DNA of 24,203 bases, taken from Acidimicrobiales bacterium. Lineage in GTDB: Bacteria > Actinomycetota > Acidimicrobiia > Acidimicrobiales > Ilumatobacteraceae. The position numbers were made by a program, and so were the translations under genes. The notes beneath the pieces are model-generated. The model had not been told where the DNA came from. It did not search any database and saw only the letters and a list, made by a program, of their open reading frames with translations. The stretch is from NCBI GenBank assembly GCA_030830415.1, contig JAURNB010000110.1:1-24203 (forward strand). Reading direction: 5' to 3'. Shown here piece by piece: positions 1-6,817 of the stretch; positions within the stretch are counted from its first letter, which is position 1, and each line of letters starts with the position of its first letter.

Positions 1-1
1 C

Positions 2-304
2 ACTGGACTTTTAGCAATGATGGTGCTCGGGTCGCTTGGTTGCGACCACGAATACATCATTGCCGACTATGAACAAAGTGATGCTGCAATGGATCGGTTA
101 GTCACTTGGGCTCAGAGTCATTCAAAAGAACTTGCCGATCGCATTGGCGTGACGCCGGCGTCATTTCTTCGTGCCGATGGTCGAGCAATGCGCATCATCA
201 TTGATGGCCTTGTTGCTGAACATGGCTCACTACGTAACTACACCAAATCAATTGGGGTGAGTGAAGAAACCCTCGTGGAATTAGAGAAAAAACTCGTCCA
301 ATAG
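2..304 (+). CDS. Tyrosine-protein phosphatase-like protein, C-terminal part (5' end outside window)
   Basis: The reading frame is open from the first complete codon of the window, so the gene starts upstream; the ATG at 17 is an internal methionine. The visible 100 residues resemble the C-terminal half of the Y_phosphatase3 (SIW14-like) family. A hydrophobic GLLAMMVLG helix would follow the phosphate-binding loop, then comes IIADYEQSD, and the end contains an AEHGSLRNY segment and a helix ending in LEKKLVQ. The catalytic HCxxGKDRTG loop would lie just upstream of the window and is not visible, so activity cannot be judged. Family knowledge suggests dephosphorylation of phosphotyrosine/serine or phosphoinositides. 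The gene is convergent with the cyclophilin gene and is followed by a long hairpin. Family assignment rests on tail similarity recalled from family members. Confidence 0.7.
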   Translation, partial: TGLLAMMVLGSLGCDHEYIIADYEQSDAAMDRLVTWAQSHSKELADRIGVTPASFLRADGRAMRIIIDGLVAEHGSLRNYTKSIGVSEETLVELEKKLVQ

Positions 305-308
305 AGGT

Positions 309-355
309 TTCTCGGCGCGGTATGTCCCGAAAAACGGGACATACCGCGCCGAGAA
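309..355. terminator. Perfect 21-bp inverted repeat between convergent genes
   Basis: Bases 309-329 pair perfectly with 335-355 around a five-A loop (330-334). It lies between the stop of the phosphatase gene (304) and the stop of the convergent cyclophilin gene (366), so it can act for both strands. There is no U-tract on either side, so it is either a stem-only, actinobacterial-style terminator or a 3'-end stabilising hairpin. It is the only convergent junction in the window with such a structure. Confidence 0.75.
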
Positions 356-365
356 CACTTCGGGT

Positions 366-1226
366 TTAGCTCTCGGTAATGGTGACCGAGTTGATGATGA
401 CGTTGCGGCTCGGTACGCCACCCAAGGCGCCGCTACCACTGCTTAAAGCGAGAATGTTTTTGACAACATCAAGCCCAGAAGTGACCTTTGCAAAATTGAC
501 GTAGGTGCCTTGGCCGTCGAGTGCTGACGCCTTCGGACCAGCAACGAAGAACCATTGTCCGCCTGCGCTGTTTGGTTCGCCAGTGCGAGCCATTGCAAGA
601 TCGCCTTCAACGTACTTGTAGCCAGTGCCCTCGTCGGCAATGGTGTACCCAGGGTCATCGGTGTTGGTGAGACCGCCACCTTGGATGATGTCAATGGAAG
701 TATCGGTGCGGAAAATCACGGTGCCGTCGTAGTACTTGTAGCGCGACAGGGTGACGAAGTTGTTCACCGTTTGTGGAGTCTTTGCTGTGTCGAGATCGAC
801 AACAATGCTTCCTTCAGTGGTGTCGAAGGTTGCCGTGTATTTCTTGGAAGCATCGATGCACATGGGAGGTGCTTTTTCGAATTTGGTGACACGTGCTTGT
901 GAACCATCGATAGCTGGGCACTTGGTGTCGCCAGTGAGCGTGGCTCCCGGGGCGGTGACCACAGGGGCTGCTGGAGCCGCGGTGTCGGTAGGAGCGTCGA
1001 CAGCGGTATCTGTCGTGGTGTCGAGAACGGTGTCGGCAGAGGTCACTTCGGACGTGTCGTCGCCTCCGGTCACGTTGAAAACAAGGACCACAAGCAAAAC
1101 GAGTGCAACGAGGCCAACGACCTGCAGACCACGCTTTTTGGTCTTGGAGCGACGTTGTTGTGCAGCGAGCTCGGTGAGTCGCTGCTGGCGGTTCAATTTC
1201 TGGCGTTCTCTTTTTTCAGTACCCAC
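366..1226 (-). CDS. Membrane-anchored cyclophilin-type peptidyl-prolyl cis-trans isomerase
   Basis: 286 residues, GTG start. A basic cytoplasmic N-terminus (residues 1-32, rich in Lys/Arg/Gln) is followed by one transmembrane segment (about 33-52), a Thr/Asp/Ala/Val/Pro-rich linker (about 53-100), and a cyclophilin domain (about 125-286) outside the membrane. Cyclophilin hallmarks visible are TVNNFVTLSRYKYYDG, an Arg-containing VIFR strand, IIQGG, an NSAGGQWFF segment matching the usual NSxGSQFF, and DVVKNI near the end. It should catalyse proline isomerisation during folding of exported proteins. Two cysteines before the domain (in TKCPAID and PPMCID) could form a disulfide. The start is preceded by a TAACCT -10-like box 9 bp away rather than a Shine-Dalgarno sequence. 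Divergent from lysC. Confidence 0.9.
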   Translation of the reverse strand: MGTEKRERQKLNRQQRLTELAAQQRRSKTKKRGLQVVGLVALVLLVVLVFNVTGGDDTSEVTSADTVLDTTTDTAVDAPTDTAAPAAPVVTAPGATLTGDTKCPAIDGSQARVTKFEKAPPMCIDASKKYTATFDTTEGSIVVDLDTAKTPQTVNNFVTLSRYKYYDGTVIFRTDTSIDIIQGGGLTNTDDPGYTIADEGTGYKYVEGDLAMARTGEPNSAGGQWFFVAGPKASALDGQGTYVNFAKVTSGLDVVKNILALSSGSGALGGVPSRNVIINSVTITES

Positions 1227-1235
1227 AAGGTCGGT

Positions 1236-1241
1236 AGGTTA
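1236..1241 (-). promoter_or_regulatory. -10-like box of the cyclophilin gene
   Basis: TAACCT on the minus strand, 9 bp before the GTG at 1226. It fits the TAnnnT pattern seen before several starts in this window. No -35 box or Shine-Dalgarno sequence is evident. The spacing is slightly longer than the 6 bp of the clearest leaderless examples, so a 2-3 nt leader is possible. Confidence 0.4.
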
Positions 1242-1253
1242 GTCGCACTCCGC

Positions 1254-1259
1254 TAACGT
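1254..1259 (+). promoter_or_regulatory. -10-like box of lysC
   Basis: TAACGT, 9 bp before the GTG start at 1269. Only 42 bp separate lysC from the divergent cyclophilin start, which leaves no room for a lysine riboswitch leader. The transcript is probably leaderless or nearly so. Confidence 0.4.
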
Positions 1260-1268
1260 TTGACATCT

Positions 1269-2549
1269 GTGGGAATAGTCGTCCAAAAATATGGCGGAAC
1301 TTCGGTCGCCGACCCTGAACGCATCAAGGCAGTAGCCGAGCATGTGGCCTTCACGCGTAGCCACGGCAACGATGTTGTGGTGGTGGTATCGGCCATGGGG
1401 AAAACCACCGACAACCTCATTTCATTGGCAAATCAGGTGTCGAGCACTCACCCTGGGCGTGAACTCGACATGCTGCTCACCACCGGAGAGCGCATTTCTA
1501 TGGCATTGGTGTGCATGGCCCTTGCCGATATTGGCATCGACGCAGTTTCTTTCACCGGGAGCCAAGTAGGAATCATTACCGACACGGTGCACACCAAAGC
1601 AAAAATTCTTGAGGTCAAGGGCGATCGTCTGCGTGAAGCACTCGCCGCCGGCAAAGTTGCAGTAGTTGCCGGTTTCCAAGGTGTGAGCACCGATCGAGAA
1701 ATCACTACTTTGGGTCGTGGTGGCAGCGACACCACAGCAGTTGCGCTTGCCGCTGCTGTGAACGCCGATGTGTGTGAAATTTACACCGACGTCACTGGTG
1801 TGTTTAGTTCCGACCCGCGCATTGTTCCTCAAGCTCGCAAATTACAGCGCCTCGATTTTGAAGAGATGCTGGAAATGGCTGGGGCGGGAAGCAAAGTGTT
1901 AGCGCTTCGCTCGGTTGAATTTGCTCGAAATCACAATGTCCCCTTACACGTGCGTTCAAGTTTTACTTGGGAACATGGCACGTGGGTGCTCGACATGAGC
2001 ACTATTAATGCACAGCAGTCTTCAAAGGAGAATGCAATGGAAGACCCAATTATTTCCGGAGTAGTTCACGAAACAGGTGAAGCAAAAGTAACCGTGTTTG
2101 GTGTTGCCGATAAGCCAGGTATTTCTGCTGCTCTTTTTGAACCACTCGCCGATGCCAATGTCAATGTCGACATGATTGTGCAAAACACTTCAAAAGATGG
2201 CATTACCGACATTTCTTTTACTGTGCCTAAAGCCGACCTCGCTGCAGCATTGAAAATTGTTAATACCGTTGCTGGTGAACTCGGAGCAGCTGGCGTGACG
2301 CACGATGAAGCAGTAGCAAAAATTTCACTCGTTGGTGCAGGCATGAAAACCAGCCCAGGTGTGGCTGCAAAAATGTTCCGTGTACTTGCTGATGCCGGTG
2401 TGAACATTGAAATGATCTCTACAAGCACCATTCGTGTTTCTGTCGTGGTGGGTGCTGCAAATACGGAAAAGGCAATGCGCACGTTGCATACAGCTTTTGG
2501 CCTCGACTCTGGCCAGGCGTACTCTGCCCCGTTGCCCGAACGTAAATAA
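1269..2549 (+). CDS. lysC: Aspartate kinase, alpha subunit
   Basis: 426 residues from the GTG at 1269, which gives the family-typical start MGIVVQKYGGTSVAD; a TTG at 1260 would add three residues. Phosphorylates aspartate, the first step towards lysine, threonine, methionine and diaminopimelate. The kinase domain occupies about residues 1-245 (KYGGT near the start, then TTLGRGGSDTTA and the YTDVTGVF substrate region). Two ACT domains follow (about 260-420), with VADKPGISAA, NVDMIVQN and the SLVGAGM...VNIEMISTS signature typical of lysine/threonine-feedback-regulated class II aspartokinases. An internal ribosome site and ATG at 2037 should produce a separate beta subunit, as in corynebacteria and Bacillus. 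asd lies two genes downstream. Confidence 0.95.
   Translation: MGIVVQKYGGTSVADPERIKAVAEHVAFTRSHGNDVVVVVSAMGKTTDNLISLANQVSSTHPGRELDMLLTTGERISMALVCMALADIGIDAVSFTGSQVGIITDTVHTKAKILEVKGDRLREALAAGKVAVVAGFQGVSTDREITTLGRGGSDTTAVALAAAVNADVCEIYTDVTGVFSSDPRIVPQARKLQRLDFEEMLEMAGAGSKVLALRSVEFARNHNVPLHVRSSFTWEHGTWVLDMSTINAQQSSKENAMEDPIISGVVHETGEAKVTVFGVADKPGISAALFEPLADANVNVDMIVQNTSKDGITDISFTVPKADLAAALKIVNTVAGELGAAGVTHDEAVAKISLVGAGMKTSPGVAAKMFRVLADAGVNIEMISTSTIRVSVVVGAANTEKAMRTLHTAFGLDSGQAYSAPLPERK
2024..2030 (+). promoter_or_regulatory. Internal Shine-Dalgarno site inside lysC
   Basis: AAAGGAG lies inside the lysC frame, 6 bp before the in-frame ATG at 2037. It is a better ribosome site than those seen at most gene starts in this window. 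Its position matches the known alpha/beta internal initiation site of actinobacterial lysC genes. Confidence 0.8.
2037..2549 (+). CDS. lysC: Aspartate kinase, beta (regulatory) subunit from internal start
   Basis: Same frame as the alpha subunit, 170 residues, beginning MEDPIISGVVHETGEAKVTV. Corynebacterium glutamicum LysC beta begins at the equivalent place (MEEAVLTG...) and has about 172 residues. The product contains only the two ACT domains, and in known alpha2beta2 enzymes it binds the feedback inhibitors. Evidence is the strong internal ribosome site at 2024-2030, the exact match to the boundary between kinase and ACT regions, and the length. That the beta chain is really made is inference. 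Confidence 0.75.
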   Translation: MEDPIISGVVHETGEAKVTVFGVADKPGISAALFEPLADANVNVDMIVQNTSKDGITDISFTVPKADLAAALKIVNTVAGELGAAGVTHDEAVAKISLVGAGMKTSPGVAAKMFRVLADAGVNIEMISTSTIRVSVVVGAANTEKAMRTLHTAFGLDSGQAYSAPLPERK

Positions 2550-2564
2550 GCAATACTTAACTAC

Positions 2565-3437
2565 ATGGTTCGACGTCGTTCTCAACTCATCCCTTGGCGT
2601 GTAGCTGGCGGCGTTGCCGATGAACATGCAAATGCCGACCAAGTAGTGCGCGAAACCGGATGGGTTTTTAACAATGAAACCGGTGCCGCATTAACACTTG
2701 AAGACTTCGTCATGAGTGGCAATAAAGAAGTCAATGCATATCTGCGCGTCTTTGGCATGAACGAAATGAATCTTGAAGAACTCTCGGTTCTCGAAATTGG
2801 TTCTGGCATTGGGCGCATGACCTCGCGACTCACACATCGTTTCGGAACAGTGATTGCCGCCGATGTCGATGCAACTTTCTTAGAGCGCTGCCGTGAAACT
2901 GTTGCCAAGCACGGCGTCATTAATCGTTTGCGCACCGCTCATGTCACCGATGGGCACTCTGTGCCGCTCGCCGACAATTCGGTCGACGCAGTTTTCTCGT
3001 ACATCACTTTGCAGCACTGCTCGAATGCCGATGCTCTATCGCTCACGAAGGAATCGCTGCGTGTTGCAAAGCCACATGGTGTGGTGATGTTGAATTACCG
3101 CACATGGGTTCTTGCCGATATCTTTTTGCAACCAACCGGGGCACTTGTACGTGCACTGTGGAAAACAAAAGTATTTGGTCCATGGCTTGCCAAGCAGCGA
3201 GTGGCAACCCGCTTGGGCTGGCAGGCAAACCGGGTCTCTACCAGCGATGTGCTCGATGTCATCCGTCATTCGGGACGCCCGTGCAATGAAATTGTGCTCT
3301 TCCATCATCCGCACCGCCGCCGGTCGTTGTTGGCGGGCATTACGGATCGCGTGATTGGGGGCTCAGGCATTCAAGAGCGCGTGTTGCCGCGGGCCAATAA
3401 GAGCCATTGGTGGTTAATTCTCCGGCTTGGGGAATGA
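2565..3437 (+). CDS. Class I SAM-dependent methyltransferase
   Basis: 290 residues, ATG start 15 bp after lysC stops. The Rossmann fold is clear: motif I VLEIGSGIGR at residues 75-84, acidic AADVD at about 98-102 for the SAM ribose, a DAVFSYITLQH motif IV/V region at about 141-151, and a post-motif RVAKPHGVVMLNY at about 166-178. The first 70 residues (starting MVRRRSQLIPWR, with a TGWVFNNETG stretch) and the basic, Trp-containing C-terminus are not recognisable substrate domains. Substrate unknown; a small molecule or lipid/sugar intermediate is as likely as anything. It sits between lysC and asd, which are usually adjacent in actinobacteria. Base and codon use look like the neighbours, so recent transfer is not evident. 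The stop TGA at 3435-3437 is 22 bp before asd. Confidence 0.85.
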   Translation: MVRRRSQLIPWRVAGGVADEHANADQVVRETGWVFNNETGAALTLEDFVMSGNKEVNAYLRVFGMNEMNLEELSVLEIGSGIGRMTSRLTHRFGTVIAADVDATFLERCRETVAKHGVINRLRTAHVTDGHSVPLADNSVDAVFSYITLQHCSNADALSLTKESLRVAKPHGVVMLNYRTWVLADIFLQPTGALVRALWKTKVFGPWLAKQRVATRLGWQANRVSTSDVLDVIRHSGRPCNEIVLFHHPHRRRSLLAGITDRVIGGSGIQERVLPRANKSHWWLILRLGE

Positions 3438-3445
3438 CTCTCAGA

Positions 3446-3451
3446 TAGCCT
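3446..3451 (+). promoter_or_regulatory. -10-like box of asd
   Basis: TAGCCT, 8 bp before the asd ATG at 3460. The same TAGCCTGCA string precedes the fxsA-like gene with identical spacing (11225-11230 to 11239). It suggests asd has its own near-leaderless promoter in addition to read-through from lysC. Confidence 0.4.
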
Positions 3452-3459
3452 GCACGTTT

Positions 3460-4479
3460 ATGCGAGTAGGTCTAGTAGGTGCAACAGGTCAAGTAGGCGG
3501 GGTCATGCGGGCTCTTTTAGAAGAGCGCAATTTCCCGGTAACGCAGATGCGCTATTTCGCATCGGCTCGTTCAGCTGGTTCCACATTGAAGTGGAAAGGC
3601 GTCGACATTGTTGTGGAAGATGCGGCCACTGCCGATGTGTCGGGTCTCGACGTCGCACTCTTTTCTGCCGGCGCAACCTCGTCGCGTGAACTTGCTCCGC
3701 GTTTTGCTGCAGCGGGCGCAATGGTTATTGATAACTCTTCGGCATTTCGCATGGACCCTGAAGTGCCACTCATTGTTTCAGAAGTAAACCCCGAAGAAAT
3801 TCGCAACGCTCACAAACGCATTATTGCAAACCCCAACTGCACCACAATGGCGGCGATGCCAGTGCTGAAGCCATTGCACGATGCCGCACAACTCGTACGA
3901 CTCATTGCAAGTACGTATCAAGCGGTCAGTGGAGGTGGGCTCGCTGGTGTTGACGAACTCGATAAGCAAGCAAATGCTGTGGTGAAAAATTCACGTGAAC
4001 TCACCTATAGCGGTGGTGCAGTTACTTACCCTGCACTTGAAAAATTTGTGCGCCCCATTGCATTCAACGTTCTACCGTTTGCTGGTTCTCTGGTTGATAA
4101 CGGCGAATTTGAAACCGATGAAGAAATTAAATTGCGCAATGAAAGTCGCAAAATTCTCAACATCCCCGACCTCTTGGTGTCGGGAACATGTGTGCGAGTA
4201 CCTGTTTACACCGGGCATTCTCTTTCCATCAACGTCGAGTTTGCGCGTGACATCACAGTGGCGCAGGCAACAGAGTTGCTCTCAAACGCGCCAGGCGTGC
4301 AAGTTGTCGATATTCCGACCCCATTGCAAGCTGCTGGAGCAGACCCAAGTTTCGTAGGGCGCATTCGTCAAGATCGCTCTGCTCCGGGTAACCGTGGCCT
4401 CGTGCTCTTTGTTGCAAACGACAACTTGCGCAAAGGCGCAGCGCTGAACGCTATTCAGATTGCTGAATTACTCATTTAA
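3460..4479 (+). CDS. asd: Aspartate-semialdehyde dehydrogenase
   Basis: 339 residues from the ATG at 3460, the family-typical start MRVGLVGATGQVGGVM; a longer frame from a TTG at 3427 would overlap the methyltransferase and add an atypical extension. Reduces aspartyl phosphate with NADPH to aspartate semialdehyde, directly after LysC. Visible features are the GATGQVG nucleotide loop (residues 8-14), SSAFRMD (93-99), catalytic Cys127 in NPNCTTM, the substrate loop STYQAVSGGG (151-160), and catalytic His253 in YTGHS. The length is normal. Its stop is 7 bp from the stop of the convergent receiver gene, with no terminator hairpin. Confidence 0.96.
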   Translation: MRVGLVGATGQVGGVMRALLEERNFPVTQMRYFASARSAGSTLKWKGVDIVVEDAATADVSGLDVALFSAGATSSRELAPRFAAAGAMVIDNSSAFRMDPEVPLIVSEVNPEEIRNAHKRIIANPNCTTMAAMPVLKPLHDAAQLVRLIASTYQAVSGGGLAGVDELDKQANAVVKNSRELTYSGGAVTYPALEKFVRPIAFNVLPFAGSLVDNGEFETDEEIKLRNESRKILNIPDLLVSGTCVRVPVYTGHSLSINVEFARDITVAQATELLSNAPGVQVVDIPTPLQAAGADPSFVGRIRQDRSAPGNRGLVLFVANDNLRKGAALNAIQIAELLI

Positions 4480-4486
4480 GAATTGC

Positions 4487-4870
4487 TTAGAGCGCAGATT
4501 CAAGTTCGCCTGCAACAAGTGACTGTGCAGTGCGTCGCAAGGTAAGTGCATTGAGGGGCTTCACAAGCCAGGTGTCGGCGCCGCTACGTTTTGCGAGTTG
4601 AGCATCGGCACCACGGTCGAGCAACATGAGAACGGGAATATGTGGCAAGCGGCCACCTGTTTCATCGAGACGCAGGTCCATGGTGACTGCAAAGCCACCC
4701 ATCGAACCAATTTGTGAGTCAAGAACAGCAAGGTCGGGAGTACGTGCAGTAACGGCGGCGGTGACATCGCGGCCATTTGAGCAAACGGTGAAGGAGGTTT
4801 CTGGTGAGCCAAGGGCTGCGACCACTTCGTCAAGGACCCACTGAGCATCGGTTGCTAAAAGAATATGCAC
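4487..4870 (-). CDS. Single-domain response-regulator receiver protein (CheY-like)
   Basis: 127 residues with only a receiver domain. Asp51 in AVLDSQIG is the likely phosphoacceptor and Lys104 in WLVKPL is conserved. The usual acidic pair is reduced to a single Asp8 (LLATDAQ), and the usual Thr/Ser on strand 4 is replaced (VLMLLDRG, Leu84), so phosphorylation chemistry may be impaired. No output domain follows. It is the third gene of an apparent operon with two ArsA-like ATPases, 9 bp after the previous stop, so it may modulate that ATPase pair through protein contact. No histidine kinase lies nearby. Confidence 0.8.
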   Translation of the reverse strand: MHILLATDAQWVLDEVVAALGSPETSFTVCSNGRDVTAAVTARTPDLAVLDSQIGSMGGFAVTMDLRLDETGGRLPHIPVLMLLDRGADAQLAKRSGADTWLVKPLNALTLRRTAQSLVAGELESAL

Positions 4871-4879
4871 GACAAAATT

Positions 4880-5971
4880 CTAGTCGGCACGAGCCAAGAG
4901 TGCGCCTAATGAGCACAGGGTCACGAGAGTTTTTTCCTGGTCGTCAAGAAGTGCGGCAGAAAAGGGAGCGCGTGCAATGGGTATTTCGGGGGCGCTGTCA
5001 GTAAATACTTGTGCACTCTTGTGTTGAGCATCGGCCAACCGGTGAAAATGGGCGAGGTTTTCTTCGAGGAGTGCTAGGTCGGAGGAGTCGATGGATGGGG
5101 TATCGACCAATCCGTGGTCGGTGAATCTGGGTTGCATGCGATTCAAGATGAGAAGCGCTGGTTCAATTTTCTGCTTGCGCAAAGTGTCGGTAAAAAAGCA
5201 CGCCTCACTGATGGCATCTGTTTGTGCAGTAGAGACCAGGACGTATTGAGTGCGTTTGTCGTGGAGAACAGTCTCTACTGCAACAGCACGATCGCGAAAG
5301 CCGGCGTCGAGACCTTGGAATGCTTGAAAGAATTCCACAGTGTCTTCTAGCGCTTGTGCTCCGATGACCTTAGAAATGAGTCTGACGACGGGTTGCGTGA
5401 GGGTGCTGATTACTTTGAGACCAGCATTAGCGGGTGCAATGAGAATGCGATACAACGGGTGATCAATAAATCGCGTTAAACGCGCCGGTGCACTGAGAAA
5501 GTCGAGAGCCTGACGAGTGGGTGGAGTATCAACCACCACTAAATCAAAACGCGGGTCGTTATAGAGGTCATATAACTTTTCTGCCGCCATGTATTCCTGG
5601 GTGCCTGAAAGCGAGCCAGCAATGTTTTGATAAAACCGATTCGCAATAATGCGGTCTGCTTGTTCTGGTGTCGGGCTGTATCGGTGGATGAGTGCATCGA
5701 AAGTGGTGCGTGTATCAAGCATGGTGGCCCATAACTCACCAGATGCTGATAGCTCAATACGCGAAGGCTCATTCGTGAGAGTGCCGCCAACACCAAGCGC
5801 ATCGGCTAGTCGCTTGGCGGGGTCGATGGTAATAACAACAACGCGCTTTCCCAGTTGTGCACCGTGTGCGGCAAGTGCAGCGGCAGTTGTAGTTTTTCCT
5901 ACACCACCACTGCCAGCAAAAACGATGACACGGTTTTCTGTGAGTAGTTGGTTCACTTGGCTGGCGCTCAT
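4880..5971 (-). CDS. ArsA/Get3-family ATPase, second of a pair
   Basis: 363 residues. P-loop with deviant Walker A GSGGVGKTT at residues 20-28, the IDPAKRLADALG switch-like segment typical of ArsA, and VVVDTPPTRQALDFL as the Walker B/switch II region. Family members couple ATP hydrolysis to arsenite export or to targeting of tail-anchored membrane proteins. No ArsB/ArsR gene is nearby, so arsenic resistance is not suggested. The closest known arrangement is the mycobacterial Get3-like pair Rv3679/Rv3680, which works as a two-protein complex. The start overlaps the stop of the preceding ATPase gene by ATGA, implying translational coupling and 1:1 synthesis. Confidence 0.88.
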   Translation of the reverse strand: MSASQVNQLLTENRVIVFAGSGGVGKTTTAAALAAHGAQLGKRVVVITIDPAKRLADALGVGGTLTNEPSRIELSASGELWATMLDTRTTFDALIHRYSPTPEQADRIIANRFYQNIAGSLSGTQEYMAAEKLYDLYNDPRFDLVVVDTPPTRQALDFLSAPARLTRFIDHPLYRILIAPANAGLKVISTLTQPVVRLISKVIGAQALEDTVEFFQAFQGLDAGFRDRAVAVETVLHDKRTQYVLVSTAQTDAISEACFFTDTLRKQKIEPALLILNRMQPRFTDHGLVDTPSIDSSDLALLEENLAHFHRLADAQHKSAQVFTDSAPEIPIARAPFSAALLDDQEKTLVTLCSLGALLARAD

Positions 5972-6798
5972 AGTGCCTCAATTGCAACAAGAAGTTGGTC
6001 GGCAACATTTTCAATCGTGCATGATGCAAGATCGGAAACAACGAGATGTGCGAGAGGAAGTTGCTCGGTTAATTTCGCGATGTTGGTGCGATGACGCAGA
6101 ATTTGTGCATTACGAAATTCGCCGGCTTGAGCCAACGCGGAATTCTGCGGCAGTGATGGAGCAAGATGCAATGGCGCAGAGGTATCGACTTGGTTCACCA
6201 CAACGGGGGTGAGCTTCACGCCAATTTCCTCTTCAATGGCGTATGCAGTTTCAATGCATTCTTGAACAGGTGTGGGCTCGGGAATGGTGACGAGCACCAC
6301 TTGGCATCGCGACCCATCTCGCAACATTTCTAGAATTTCATCGGCTTGCAGACGTACCGCACCACTTTTCACAGAATCAGAAATGGCTTGTGGGGTTCTC
6401 AACATCGTGATGGCGTGTCCGGCCGCGGGGCCATCAACCACAATGACATCGGCAGCAGCGCTTTGTTCAAGATGCTTGACTTTGCCTAACACCAACAAGT
6501 CGTCGATGCCAGGGGCTGCCGAAGACACGACATCGAGCACGCCAGAGGTCACCATGAGGCGTGAAATGCGTCCTAGTCCTTTGGTGTCGAGGTACTCCCG
6601 CAGGGCTGCGGCAGGGGTCAAAGAGAGGCTCGAGACGCCAGAAGGCACCGGTTTTCCGTCAGTTTCCACCAAAAGGCTGGTGAGGCCGCAACGGTGCGCA
6701 GCAAGAGCGAGGGCAGCGGCTACCGTCGATTTCCCTACGCCACCTTTTCCCGCAACAATGAAGACGCGGGACGCGGTGAAAAACTGATTCGGGTCCAC
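5968..6798 (-). CDS. ArsA/Get3-family ATPase, first of a pair
   Basis: 276 residues, GTG start. Walker A GKGGVGKST at residues 17-25, then LLVETDGKPVPS where the family usually has a D-P-A element, and VIVVDGPAAGHAITML as the switch II equivalent. It is shorter than its partner and lacks part of the helical region, as expected for the smaller member of the actinobacterial ArsA-like pair. A good Shine-Dalgarno GGAGG lies 4 bp upstream, in the palindrome shared with the divergent nfeD-like gene. Role is inferred: an ATP-dependent client-targeting or membrane-protein chaperone complex with the next gene. Confidence 0.86.
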   Translation of the reverse strand: MDPNQFFTASRVFIVAGKGGVGKSTVAAALALAAHRCGLTSLLVETDGKPVPSGVSSLSLTPAAALREYLDTKGLGRISRLMVTSGVLDVVSSAAPGIDDLLVLGKVKHLEQSAAADVIVVDGPAAGHAITMLRTPQAISDSVKSGAVRLQADEILEMLRDGSRCQVVLVTIPEPTPVQECIETAYAIEEEIGVKLTPVVVNQVDTSAPLHLAPSLPQNSALAQAGEFRNAQILRHRTNIAKLTEQLPLAHLVVSDLASCTIENVADQLLVAIEAL

Positions 6799-6802
6799 TC
6801 AC

Positions 6803-6812
6803 CCTCCGGAGG
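6803..6812. promoter_or_regulatory. Palindromic Shine-Dalgarno shared by two divergent genes
   Basis: CCTCCGGAGG reads the same on both strands. On the plus strand its GGAGG ends 5 bp before the ATG at 6818; on the minus strand its GGAGG ends 4 bp before the GTG at 6798. Only 19 bp separate the two start codons. Both mRNAs therefore have to begin inside the opposite gene, and their 5' ends must be complementary. Confidence 0.75.
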
Positions 6813-6817
6813 TTCGA

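Noticed and set aside
17..304. Complete 95-residue gene starting at the ATG at 17
   Set aside because: The frame is open to the window edge, and the residues before the Met continue the hydrophobic helix expected in the phosphatase family, so it is a truncated larger gene.
751..1242. Long frame antisense to the cyclophilin gene
   Set aside because: Low-complexity Val/Ser/Thr composition is the mirror of the cyclophilin linker; no family features.
1227..1268. Lysine riboswitch before lysC
   Set aside because: Only 42 bp lie between the divergent starts, and the promoter box leaves almost no leader.
3427..3459. N-terminal extension of asd from a TTG
   Set aside because: Overlaps the methyltransferase end and adds residues before the family-typical MRVGLVGATGQVGG start.
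4880..6798. Arsenic resistance operon
   Set aside because: No arsenite pump, reductase or ArsR gene is present; paired ArsA-like ATPases in actinobacteria are better explained as Get3-like proteins.
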